Part shown: positions 34,701 through 44,113 of the stretch, piece after piece | How the letters are laid out: each line of letters starts with the position of its first letter | Numbering within the stretch: the first letter of the stretch is position 1 | Assembly (NCBI GenBank): GCA_946803715.1 | Contig: CAMPET010000275.1 | Span: 42,991-87,103, forward strand | DNA length: 44,113 bases | Source: Beroe ovata | Taxonomy: Eukaryota > Ctenophora > Nuda > Beroida > Beroidae | Direction: 5' to 3' | Made by a program: the position numbers and the translations under genes | The notes under the pieces: model-generated | Databases searched by the model: none | What the model saw: the letters and a program-made list of their open reading frames with translations, nothing else | What the model was told of the DNA's origin: nothing

Positions 34701-35025
34701 TAGGGTCATTCGCACAGACACTTGTTAACTCTTGATACCTGCACTGCTGCAGTAGCACTCTGTAGTAGGAATTGGAAAAGGGGCATTTGAAGTAGGACTT
34801 ACCATCCACGAGGCACTTTTCTTTGATGAACGATCGTATGACAACAAAACTGCAGTTTGTGATAATGGAATTTTCAAAAGACTCAGGCCCATTTGTTACT
34901 TCGCTTGCCCAATACCAGTCAGTTGTGATCTCACGGTATGCACTTGTTAGTGATGGCAGAAGAAACAAGCTTTGGAATACTTTTACCCACTGCCAAACAC
35001 TTCGTGGACCTATGTCGCATGGCAT
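31738..35025 (-). CDS. intronless LDLa-repeat 7TM receptor (relaxin-receptor-like class A GPCR)
   Basis: A single frame of 1095 residues. A signal peptide (WVKVFQSLFLLPSLTSA) is followed by a roughly 680-residue Cys-rich ectodomain. It holds many LDL-receptor class A-type or degenerate repeats (CDGNDDC, CDGRQDCEKAIDEQNC, CDFKADCQLNSDE); the last two are clean (CDLQDDCGDASDE; CNGHFDCFDFSDEC) and abut the membrane domain. Seven hydrophobic helices span about 712-1065: TM1 NIVAWITGIVSVILNGVVLW, a TM3-end LSMTCLSVKRARGV (in place of DRY), TM6 SWFPFFITTIAHF, TM7 CNCIINPFMI (in place of NPxxY). The loop between TM4 and TM5 is unusually long (about 95 residues). LDLa plus 7TM is the layout of relaxin receptors and LGR-like invertebrate receptors, but leucine-rich repeats are not evident. 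Ligand unknown. Confidence 0.85.
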   Translation of the reverse strand: MPCDIGPRSVWQWVKVFQSLFLLPSLTSAYREITTDWYWASEVTNGPESFENSIITNCSFVVIRSFIKEKCLVDGKSYFKCPFSNSYYRVLLQQCRYQELTSVCANDPTFYQSCGHFVCSPDMNGDIPGLGVCGELLCLSGEDNIGLYFRLRSKVSSMIYGETATKRCDGNDDCLNTIDGIAVDERLCNKNERDILRFNCTPNDITAQTVNRKNLCDGYCDCSMNCYDEANCLNFSVGLICVVYRKMFFPIIDYIHPRSICDGRQDCEKAIDEQNCETGEFCNSGTYATVRRRPLNKRNKCGIIERRKIFRVCRDYKDQMNCTADISPISPLLCHIKGFPTTISEHVICKNLNLCDDGIDNECVQVDKSCTVHKHRMCDFKADCQLNSDENNNFCDNSVGNFTCVRRLSSMKIRLMFPSKWVLDGVHDCVDGIDEDASKWDKQCGTGLVDKFVPVDSQSVNCDTATMLKCPNNEDLHLVLDDVCKSSRNCDYLLCLVSRQAHQVETLQRLKNHMTSKIALFFCLPGLQSLQRLIGLCKPFYLKYRVGAIGITDPTMVISNSQFAAKINCFEIFSQLHIFLLCTGQCVSSAECPLKEAVPPTSCANYEPEDRAMTITESGYLTVVLKKGDKSGSFHQDIFSCNNENCIPIDKVCDLQDDCGDASDEIKCSNNFKCISGEFIPLSKKCNGHFDCFDFSDECNAYCDNQVKIFSNISLNIVAWITGIVSVILNGVVLWKNIKDSEKFNTGIAKINNCFMTIISFGDFLQGTFLLLVAAADRFINKSTCTTQFNWTTSLTCNFLGIISTTGSQISLLSMTCLSVKRARGVRSLRKPSESLSIKSKIILAVQVTVIFVLAIVIATVPLLPMTEEIFVSNLAYENDLFVGMTDKDRHLKIIQAYHGRLSRLDHGWNTIRHLVNGMWIDNGHLNGRKIGGKKIGFYGSNGFCLFNYFIRMENPEKFFTGAVMILNLACVLIIAVSYLIVNIYTRNSSAIAGAENRVVRKRNRAIQRKVAILIATDIISWFPFFITTIAHFFEILDASDWYAVFSIILLPCNCIINPFMILEDDIQTAARICYTKMMKIGMKSKKGPAVERRA

Positions 35026-35737
35026 CTTGTGAGGAATTGATTGAGATACCTTGATCGAACTGAATATCTCAAGAACGTGTGTTCAAGCTTAATGAATAAG
35101 AGTTTATGGCTCCCTAAACTTGCAATATGAGGTAGGTATTGGTTTGAATTTTGATAGCTACCTACTCATGTCAAACATATAACAAGCATTCCTAAAAATG
35201 AATCGTGATTGCGACGTTGTTACTATAAATGGACTATTCTAATTTATGCAAATATTATTAACTTATGAATAAGGTCATAGGGTTCAGAATATTGAATAAT
35301 GAATTCATTTCAAAGGTGCTGAGTCTTTGAGCTTTCTTTGGTGACAATTGACAACAATAGCATTTAGCATTCACTAGCTACAACCCTCGAACATAAAATA
35401 TTCTCATAAAACTTTCTCATTGCAAACTCTGTTCATATGGGTTATCTACGTCACGAAATGCACGTGCAAGCTTTGAGCTGAAATGCGCGTTGCTAGGGTT
35501 ACGAGATGATTGCGCACTAGGATAGGCAGTAATTTCTGAGTTTGGCGAATGGGGATATTTTCACAGATAGTTGCGGGTAACGTGTCAGGACTCAGCATCA
35601 TTAACTTGACAAGTTTGGAAGCTGATGATGGTAATTGCATTTCGATTGATTGTAACCTATTACCTACTAACAGCTTATATCGTACTACTTCCTGCTAGTT
35701 ATGTGAAATTGAGTATCTGATTTTAGCATGACAGAAA
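35026..35737. other. divergent intergenic region between the GPCR and the WDR47-like gene
   Basis: About 710 bases separate two opposite starts; it may serve as promoter for both. No motif recognised. An upstream ATG at 35728 opens an unrelated short frame overlapping the WDR47-like start (a possible uORF). Confidence 0.45.
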
Positions 35738-38700
35738 ATGTTGTTCCAAATGAAGGAAAACGAAATCTTGATATTGATCGAGGATTTCCTCAAGACACGG
35801 CAGCTCCTCTACTCACTTCGATCCCTTGAGAAAGAAAGTAAAGTCGTCTTAGGGAACTTAGATGGGGTAAGGGCAACTTTTCTCTCCCTCTGTTAGTTTG
35901 CTACCTTTAAGTTAACCATAGGGATGTAATTTAAGTTTCCAACTGGTAAATTTGTTGAAATCTTAGAGGACCTTATCGAGTCAGCTCGATCAGATGATGA
36001 TGATGATTTTGCCCAGGACACCTTATTCCTGAGAGACCTGGTGATGGATGGAGAATGGACTGATGTTCTTGAGTATTTGAACCCCCTTCGTGATAACGCG
36101 GCCTATGATAAAATAAGACTGATGATTGAAAAGCAGAGGTTGGTTCATCAATGCTATTCCAATCGGTGCTAACACTGTATTTCAGTTCTTTATCGACTAT
36201 TCTGTTCATTCACATTCGCAGATATCTCGAGCTATTGGCTACCGAGCGGGGCAACTACGATGCTGGATTGGTCATGAAAACTCTCTCTGTTTTGGAGGAT
36301 CTCTGCCCAACCCGGCACGAATACACATCACTATGCTACCTCCTGACCCGACCCCACCTAACCCAACACCCAGCCTATGCTGACTGGTCTCTGTACCACA
36401 CACGGCTACAGTGTTTCGAGGAGATTAAAACTTCCCTGCTGCAGCAGGAGACGAGGTGAGATTTTTCAAATCTTTCAAATTTTTATGTTATTTTTCATGT
36501 TTTTTCTCCATGTAATGGTCAACGGATACCTATCTGGTTAATAACAGAAACCACTATGTACTATGTTTTTCAGTCACACAAAGCAGCGAAATGTATGCCT
36601 AACTTGCCATACCTAACGGTTCTACAGTATTATGTTTTACCATAATTTAGGAAAGATAATCTGTTTGTAATTCGATGACATTGCATTACCACCATTACTA
36701 CATGTTGGTTGATGTGCCTATTCATGTAACCATGGTTACGGAATATTCATAATACTTTGCTCCGCCACCTATAAATACCATCTCAAGTCTCAAATTATTA
36801 GTTTCTCTAGCATGTAACAATCAGTTATCATGGAGCTTCATTATACGATGAAANTTGCAGGATGACAATATTGTAGTAGAGACTTGGAATTCTTGCTGAT
36901 TGTAACATTGCTATGCAGGGAAGATTGTCTACCGAGTACGGAGCGATTGGTTGATCTCCTCACCAAAGGACTGTTCTATGAGTCGGCTCTACAGTTGTGT
37001 TCCCAAAAACTGGCTCCAGGGGGGTGCTCCAACGTCAGTGATGCCCTCACCAACAACTTACTAACGGTTAATTATACAATAATAGTACATGCTTGAGTCA
37101 AAATTGACACCTATTACTTAATTGTTATGATTGAGAAAAGCTTCTACTTATCTTCGCATTATCTTCTACTTATCTTCGGATTTCGGAGTAGATTTTTCAT
37201 GATAAAGATTCAATACGCGACTTCACTCCCAATCCATCTCTTCTGCAGTGTACAGTTGCTGACAAGGAAGCAATACTACTTCATTGGATCTACAAGATTC
37301 CGGCCTCGGCTCTGGCTAAACCAGCAAAAACCAAAATAGTGCAGGTCGTCTAATATAGCAACCCTGAAATCATTAATTTCACTACATTTTTCACTGAATT
37401 TGTTCATCACTCGGCACTCGGCATGGCAAGAAGATGGGATTCGTCATCGTTTTGTTCTGACAAACTTGATAACACATGTCGTCTACTGCAGGTAGAGTTG
37501 GAACCGAGGAAGAGGCCACGATCAGCCCGCCCGACTACCGCCACCCGATCCAGCGCGCATTGCAAGTCACGTGACCTTCAGACACCACGTGATCAGCAGC
37601 CGAGTGTGTATAGCAGTATCAATAGGGACACATATCCGTTAACACCACAACACCACGATAACTCCGTCGGTGTCAGGTAGTTATGACAACGAGGGTTGAG
37701 GTATGGCCATTGGCCAGTAGTCGGGAAGTTTCTGATTTATGGAATAGATTGATGGATTTAAACTGTCCACAATTTGGTCATCTATCGTATTTCGGAGTCT
37801 ACCCTTTTTCCAATGTCACTGTGATGACCATGTCTGAATGATTAGTTCAGATAAAGACAGTCACAATGAAACTACTGATGGGGGAGTGGGCACGACCCAA
37901 CTGAGGAATGACTCCGAGATTACACTCGGCGATTCCGAAGTAAGTAGCAGCATGTTTTTACCAGTATATCAGTGAGCAGAATCACAACTTATTTACCAAT
38001 CTAATGACTGGTTTACCAATGCATCGACGAGCATGACATGATTCTGTTACTGATGGCACACAGGTCCCTATTGAAGAACGTGCAATTGATATTGATGACT
38101 GTCGGCTAGTGATCGTACCGTCAGCAACCGCCCTGACATCTAGTGATGATAATCGACCTCGACTTGTCCACCGGAATTCAACTCCCGAATACATGTAAGA
38201 TGCCATTTCATCATTAATTACGTGATTCCGGCATCGTTTAATGATGAACTTGCTTGTTTGGACCGCTCCCAAGACTTCGTTATTTTTGAAAACAATAGTT
38301 ATTCAATAAATTCTTTGACAAATCCAGCGAAAAAACGTGCTTCGTAGCTACTTAAGTACTCATGAGGGTCACGCAGTTTGTCTAAGCAGAATTTAGTAAA
38401 TTATCCTTGTTAAATATTTGTCTAAACAATTTTTGTTTACTCAGGTTTTCTCTAACCGTCGTAAATACTATTTGCTCAGTTTCACCACTTTTTAACTTCA
38501 TTACTCAAAATCAAGATAATACCTTGTTAGCTATTGCTGTATTTCCAGGGATGTTATGGATCGGAACAGCTCACCTTTGCTCGACATGAAAATGGGATTT
38601 ACAGATGCGCTGCCTGGTAATTATCCACATCCATAATCCATATTCATTCCTTCACCAGTTACTTTCATCCAGTTTCATAGGAGTAGCATGGTCATCAAGT

Positions 38701-40664
38701 TATTCGCTCAGTTCAGAGACTTGAACTCTAGCCAAAACAAAGCACGTCATTAAAGCTTCTGATAATCCACATAATTGCAAAAAAGCAGAGCAATGCTCAG
38801 ATTAGTCAAATTAGTGGATTAAGATGTACATGATAATGCCAGATGCACGCGTCTACAAGAAGAAGTACAATATTATAGTTTGTTTATAGTTTGACGTTAT
38901 AGTTTAGTTGTCTCATAGTTGTCTCATAGTTGTCCTATCATTGTCCTTGTACTGCAGTTGAAATGCGGGATCGTGAGGTTCAGAAAGAAGAGGGGGAAGA
39001 GGGAAGGACAAATGGAACCACTGAAATTAGTGCCAACATGAATGAGGAAACAACAGTGGACTCCGATCAACTACGGTACGTGTGGAAGTTTCCGATCACA
39101 AGAGATCTTTTAGAGATTTTCTGGCAAAAAGTCCTCAAATCAAATAGCTTTTTTGTTTGCTGGACATTCAAACATAGAATTCAAAAAGTATTCAATTTGA
39201 CACAACGATAAGTTGAAGTCGCACAAACAGGTCATCGATTTTTCACATTTGAACGTTTGATAATTCTCTATTACCTTATCCATCGATCAAAATCCATCGA
39301 TAAAAATAGAACTGTCGTAACTGAATGGAACTCCTATCAATGATATTTGGATTCTGGGACTTACGATACTCCGCAGGTGTTCAAACGATCAGGAAGAAAA
39401 GATAAGATGGTTACAACAGCAACTCAATGAGTTGAGGATGCAGCAGGACTCTCTCCGTGTTAAATCAGCTATCCAAGAGGTGTTATAGATACTGAGAATG
39501 GATACTGAAATAGAAGTTGATTATCTTGCTTAATCGTTCAAGTTACAAATGATACTCATGAATGTGTCATAGCTAGATCATGCCTGTCCAAGTAATAACT
39601 ATGCGATTAAAGATATAGGTAGGTAGTAGTTATCTACTTGTATTTAGCTCATTCATTGACATTTGACAGGCCGACAAGAAAAGGAATGGTTACACCTCCA
39701 AAGGAGCTAAGAGAAGTCTGCAAGACGCCGATAAGAATGTCCGCGACACTTCAGGGAAAAAGTCACCTATGCCGGACGCTCCCTGTAGCGACACATCTCG
39801 TGAAGTGAGGGATAATGATAGGCCAGCTGAAACAAGCTGTGACAGTGTGGGTGTGACCGAGTCGTCTAATGACACTATCGGGCTGCCCAGTGAAGTGATC
39901 GAGAGTGATCGTGTCGTCACGCACAGTGCTGCCGCTGATAGAGGCACCGACCCCCCTCCCACTAGACGAAAACCAGCAGTTCCCACTGGATGGATAGAGG
40001 GGGCGGTCAGTCACCCCTCCTCCCTTCACACTCTGGAGAGCTTTAGTGAGGATAGCCTGAGACCCTGCAGCACGAGCACTCCCAGCAAGCCTGTAAAGAC
40101 TGCTACTAACAAGGTTAGTAATTACCTAACTTATTGTAGGTAAGATTATTAATAAGGATACCATTAAATTTAAGGTATGTTCTAGGTTGAAGGTTAGTAC
40201 TTACTACTTACAACGTATCAGTTTCTTGAGGTTGAGGATATAGATTAAAGTCGGTCGTCATTAACCAATCGATGCGATGTACTGAATCTGGACGCGATCT
40301 CGTCTTAGCCATTAGCGAGATATATAAAAACAGGAGTTGTGATACATACAATACGCTTTGCAATTGCACTCGTTTTAGTGAACTTTGTGCAGTGTGCATG
40401 CCATGTGGAATACAGTGTGTTCATACAGGGAGCTCAGCGTTTACAATAATTCTATACAGCTCGTTATTTTCTAATAATTGGTTCAACTTATCTATCGTGT
40501 AACTGTAATTGTTGCTTTAATCGGTTTTGTCTCATTATTATATGTGAGTGTTTTTGAAACCTTTGGTACCTATCACCAACATGCAGACTCGACGTCTCAG
40601 TTCGAAAAGTGGTAACCGTCGGAACAAGAAAAAAGTGGGTGTTAATTCTGTTCGGATCAAATGA
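35738..40664 (+). CDS. WDR47-like LisH/CTLH protein apparently lacking the WD40 domain
   Basis: Thirteen exons (35738-35866, 35969-36138, 36222-36455, 36919-37066, 37249-37344, 37492-37676, 37846-37939, 38064-38194, 38549-38616, 38958-39075, 39377-39479, 39670-40113, 40587-40664) join in phase to 665 residues. The N-terminus matches WDR47 (nemitin): LisH (ILIEDFLKTRQLLYSLRSLE), CTLH-type region (FLRDLVMDGEWTDVLEYLNP; LEDLCPTRHEYTSLCYLLTRP), LVDLLTKGLFYESALQLC, then a Ser-rich linker and a coiled coil (EEKIRWLQQQLNELRMQQDS). Human WDR47 (about 920 residues) continues into seven WD40 blades. Here the last exon encodes a basic tail (SSKSGNRRNKKK) and a stop, and no WD40 coding is visible to 44113. 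WDR47 acts in microtubule stability and motile-cilium central-pair assembly. A GT inside the last exon (gtgggt) could allow further splicing beyond the window. Confidence 0.85.
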
Positions 40665-41471
40665 AAATTAAAAACATTTATAAACTCTATTACCATCTTT
40701 TTTAAACTTATCAGCACAAATAATCAGGTCGATCAAAAGGTATAATAATATCAAAGTCCCAGCCTTCACCTTTCNTAACTTATTGTAGGTAAGATTATTA
40801 ATAAGGATTCCATTGAATTTAAGGTATGTTCTAGGTTGAGAGTTAGTACTTACTTCTTACAACCTATCAGTTTCTTGAGGTTGAGGTTGAGGATATAGAT
40901 TATAGTCGGTCGTATATAATCGATGCGATGTACTGAATCTGGACGCGATCTCGTCTTACTTAGCCATTAGCGAGATATCAAAACACGAGTTGTGATACAT
41001 ACAATAGGTACGCTTTGCAATTGCACTCGTTCTAGTGAACTTTGTGCAATGTGCATGCCATGTGGAATACAGTTTGTTGATACAGGGAGCTCAGCGTTTA
41101 CAATCATTCTATACAGCTCGTTGTTTTCTAGTAATTGGTCCAACTTATCTATCGTGTAACTATAATTGTTGCTTTAATCGGTTTTGTCTCATTATTATAT
41201 TGGAGTGTTTTTGAAACCTTTGGTACCTATCACCAACATGCAGACTCGACGTCTCAGTTCAAAAAGTGGAAACCGTCGGAACAAGAAAAAAGTGGGTGCT
41301 AATTCTGTTCGGGTGAAATGAAAATTATAAACATTTATAAACTCTATTACCATCTTTTTTAAACTTTTCTCTCTTATTTTAAACCATCTATTTTAAACTT
41401 ATCAGCGCAAATAACAAAAACCAGGTCGATCAAATGGTATAATAATATCAAAGTCCCAGCCTTCACCTTTC
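40127..41471. repeat. 650-695-base direct duplication with a single N exactly at the junction
   Basis: 40127-40774 (taacttattg...ttcacctttc) recurs as 40776-41471 with the same two ends, differing by scattered substitutions and indels. The N at 40775 separates the copies exactly. Both copies contain the WDR47-like terminal exon. Confidence 0.95.
41244..41321 (+). CDS. second copy of the WDR47-like terminal exon
   Basis: Reads as the exon at 40587-40664 with the same acceptor (atgcag) and stop. The four coding differences are two silent changes, one Val-to-Ala and one Ile-to-Val. It would splice in phase from 40113 as an alternative last exon, unless the duplication is an assembly artefact. 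Confidence 0.5.
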   Translation, partial: TRRLSSKSGNRRNKKKVGANSVRVK

Positions 41472-41524
41472 CCGATTCCGATCACTGACCTAGCATATTC
41501 TACTGTTTGTATCAGGAATAATCA

Positions 41525-42478
41525 TTAATCAAACCACGAAATAAGAAAGACCAGTAAGTTCAGCGTGATCGTGATCACACCAGCCTGGGTCGCATCAGCA
41601 CCACACTCCAGATCTCTCTTCTCGATTTCCGCATGAACGGCATCCACAACTGTGTCAACAGACGCGACCACAACATCCCCTCCGCAAGCGAGCTCTGCAA
41701 GACAGGCGTCAGTGATGCCCACCCTGCAGCCTGCCACACCCTGCGCGCATTCCGTCAATTCCCCACACTCTGCTAGCTCAGGACTGGTCGAGTTGAGATC
41801 ACCGGTGACGGTGAACGAGCAGACGGGACAGGAAGTGGTGACACATTCCTCTGCACAGATAGCACTACTCACTGCATCTTGTTCAGTAGGGAGTGATCTC
41901 TCGCACAGATCACCCTCACAAACATCCTCTCCCTCGAGGCAGCCCCTTTCCACGGTGCACGCACCGGGGTTGAATCGTGTGAAGCACGATGCTGTCACAC
42001 CGCCGCACTGCGCCGCACTGCATGGTGCTGAGCGCGAGCAGTAGTCACCAAACTGTTGAGAGCAGGTTGGGCATTGTGGGAGGGGCGGCGAGTTGCACAG
42101 ATCTGGAGTATCGCAGAGCACTAGGTTACTGCAGTCGGCCGACCCTGATTCATAGCCGGCAACTTCACACGGATCCTCATCACTCTCCACGCAGAAGTAG
42201 TACGTCAGGGCCTCAGCTCCATTACCGAAGCTATCATCTGCTACGGTTAGCGAGACACATTGACCTCCGCAATCAACTGTGTTTTCCAGGCAGTGAGTTG
42301 TGGTGTCCGACCACGGATCTGCGTCAATTGTGTAGTATTTTGGGGGTGTACTAGGAGATGTGAATGTCTCCACAATACATTCGTTACAGGAGATAGCTTG
42401 GGAAGAGCCGACCAATAGGACAATGCCAAGTGTTGTGAGAAGTAGCTTCTGTACAGCTGTGTAGTCATGCCCTAGCAT
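41525..42478 (-). CDS. secreted, probably GPI-anchored Ly6/uPAR-type Cys-rich protein
   Basis: Single exon, 317 residues from the ATG at 42478, which starts the signal peptide (KLLLTTLGIVLLVGSSQA); an in-frame ATG at 42514 would add 12 polar residues. A cacag just before gttttcataATG could be a 5' UTR acceptor. The mature part begins ISCNECIV and closes its first module with CDTPDLCN, the Ly6/uPAR (three-finger) pattern. Further Cys-rich stretches (CPTCSQQFGDYC, CPVCSFTV) suggest up to three modules, the later ones diverged. The C-terminus is a small-residue region then a hydrophobic run (GVITITLNLLVFLISWFD), typical of a GPI-anchor signal. Function unknown; the gene converges on the WDR47-like gene. 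Confidence 0.75.
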   Translation of the reverse strand: MLGHDYTAVQKLLLTTLGIVLLVGSSQAISCNECIVETFTSPSTPPKYYTIDADPWSDTTTHCLENTVDCGGQCVSLTVADDSFGNGAEALTYYFCVESDEDPCEVAGYESGSADCSNLVLCDTPDLCNSPPLPQCPTCSQQFGDYCSRSAPCSAAQCGGVTASCFTRFNPGACTVERGCLEGEDVCEGDLCERSLPTEQDAVSSAICAEECVTTSCPVCSFTVTGDLNSTSPELAECGELTECAQGVAGCRVGITDACLAELACGGDVVVASVDTVVDAVHAEIEKRDLECGADATQAGVITITLNLLVFLISWFD

Positions 42479-44010
42479 TATGAAAACCTGTGGTATCAAA
42501 TGTTCAGACCTCATAGATGCTGTAGAAGATAGGTATCAAACAAAGAAAGAAGCTACACTAGGTACCTACGAAAATCATTGTATTGGAAGGAGCAAAAGAC
42601 AGCGAAAACAGATAAATTATCACTACCATGATTTGTCAACAAGTCAGAGGTTTGCTGTTAACGTCATTAAAACAAGTCAGTATTTCCCTGGCAAATACAG
42701 AACTACTACAATTCAAATGTATTCTAAGCTATGAAAGCTCGGAGCATGCTAATGTATAGAGTATTCAGTCCTAACCCCGGTACCTATTTAGTCACTAGGT
42801 AACACATCCAATGCTCAAAAACCAAATCCAAAAGCAGATACTTTCGGGGTAATTATAGATCATATCCAAAAGCAAAAGCGGCGGAATAAGCAAAATGTCA
42901 ACTTGTGAAATGGAAATGAAAAAGACGAGTAGCCGGCGATTGTGCTTGGTAGAATAATCAAAGGTGAATACCGATTTGTCAAAGCAGAGATGAGAGATGA
43001 TCGCAGAAAGGAAAGTGGGGCAGGTTGAATAATGAATATATTGCTAGGGTAGATATAACGAAGAAAATACATTGCGGTGCCTACCTTCTGTAGGTATAAT
43101 ATACCCATGATACACAGCAATAAGGATATTATGTAGACAAATTTAAGTTTATGAAGATACCTAACATCCATAAAGATTTCATACATCAAGTTGCATATTG
43201 TACAACAATTAATTTAGTTTCTTGTAAATGCTTTATACGGCCTAATCTTGTATTATCACACTGCCCCAGACAAGTTTACATCGACTTAAAAAAATGTACA
43301 ACTACTTGCAAGGAGATCAAACGAAATTGAGTTCACAAGCAAAATAAAAGCTTGTCTGACATACAATTTTGAATATGCATTGTAACATGATACGATATCA
43401 AAAATCGGGTAAACTCGAAAAAATTTCATGCATTTGAGTATCATTCTTTGCCAGGAATAATCGTGCATTATTCAATCGGAATTCATCTATGAGAGTGGAA
43501 TCGATAATGAATCGGCAGGAGGAACTTTATGAAGGACTATCAAACAGCAAACCCAAATTACTGTAAGCAGCAAAGCACACAAACGACGTCGGTGCATAAT
43601 ATCCTACAATACATAATATTATTTGGGCGCAATCACGGGTTGGGCGCATTCACGGGTTGAAAACCTATGCGGCTACAACCGCGCTCGTCGCTAACCGAAT
43701 TATATAGTTACAGGAAGGCACAATTTTATTCCCGTTTTCGGATTAAGTTTCCTAATTATTCTAATTTTCGAAATGATGACGTCATCCTGATGAATGTACG
43801 AGCACAAAACGGGTCATGAGACAATAATTATACTTTAATTCGACAGTTAATTCAAAAATTAATACCGATTCGCAAGGAATTTAAGAACAGAACGAACAAA
43901 ATCGGCCACCAACAGCTTTGGAATTTCTATCCTACGAATTGTACTCGTGCGTCCTTTGATGACATATCTGTACATTACCTATACAATATACATGGGAAAA
44001 TGTCATGGCA
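42479..44010. other. right-hand region without a supported gene
   Basis: AT-rich. Short open frames on both strands lack splice support or family resemblance. The upstream region of the Ly6/uPAR-type gene lies at its left end. Confidence 0.5.
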
Positions 44011-44113
44011 TGTGTTTGTGTGTGTGTGTGTGTGTATGTGTGTGTTTGTGTTTGTGTGAGTGTGGGTGTGTGGGTGTGTGTGTGTGAGTGTGCGTGAGCG
44101 TGTGTTTGTGTTT
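44011..44113. repeat. GT microsatellite at the right edge
   Basis: (gt)n with t, a and g interruptions running to the window end. Confidence 0.95.

Noticed and set aside
35728-35829. ATG at 35728 as start of the WDR47-like protein
   Set aside because: It opens a different frame that stops after 33 codons; the LisH frame begins at 35738.
41652-42354. Plus-strand open frames across the Ly6/uPAR-type gene
   Set aside because: Antisense shadows; the minus frame has a signal peptide, Cys pattern and GPI-like tail.
42860-43189. Hydrophobic 109-codon open frame on the minus strand
   Set aside because: AT-rich sequence readily gives such hydrophobic frames; there is no signal of splicing, family or conservation.

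Overview
The window reads as nuclear DNA of an invertebrate animal with compact, intron-rich genes. Canonical GT-AG introns, mostly 50-600 bases, interrupt clear metazoan genes: NTR/netrin-type domain, Ly6/uPAR, LDLa-GPCR, fucolectin, FOP/CEP43, WDR47, BRF1, DUSP11, TMEM208. There are no bacterial features. GT/CA microsatellites, CpG-rich hairpin repeats and unmerged near-duplicates beside single Ns suggest a draft assembly of a heterozygous animal. A sponge or another early-branching or marine invertebrate is plausible, but I cannot fix the taxon from sequence.

Layout. 1-2351 (+): the 3' end of a gene with a C-terminal NTR (C345C) domain, after a tandem array of about 100-base units that each carry a palindrome. 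3125-17676 (-): a head-to-tail block, in transcription order a DUSP11 paralogue with a changed catalytic loop, a canonical DUSP11, cytosolic-type arginyl-tRNA synthetase (with a possible alternative N-terminus), TMEM208 and BRF1 (15 exons). A two-domain secreted fucolectin-like gene (5259-6497, +) is nested in a BRF1 intron. 18302-20950 (-): an intronless ALC1/CHD1L remodeller with SNF2, macro and BRCT-like parts. 20951-23487: repeats, plus one unannotated coding-looking segment on the minus strand.

23488-30249 (+): FOP/CEP43 in nine exons. Its large intron 4 holds a perfect 122-base inverted repeat and a nested two-exon minus-strand mini-gene of 89 codons. 30250-31737: a cluster of hairpin (MITE-like) repeats. 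31738-35025 (-): an intronless 1095-residue LDLa-repeat 7TM receptor. 35738-40664 (+): a WDR47-like gene (LisH, CTLH, coiled coil) that appears to stop before any WD40 domain; its last exon is repeated after a single N. 41525-42478 (-): an intronless, probably GPI-anchored Ly6/uPAR-type protein. The rest, to a GT microsatellite at the right edge, shows no gene.

Shared themes (inference only): BRF1, DUSP11 and ArgRS all serve Pol III/tRNA biology, while FOP and WDR47 are LisH-type microtubule/cilium proteins. Exon models here were built by hand from splice sites, reading-frame phase and family resemblance. All internal phases of the multi-exon models agree.
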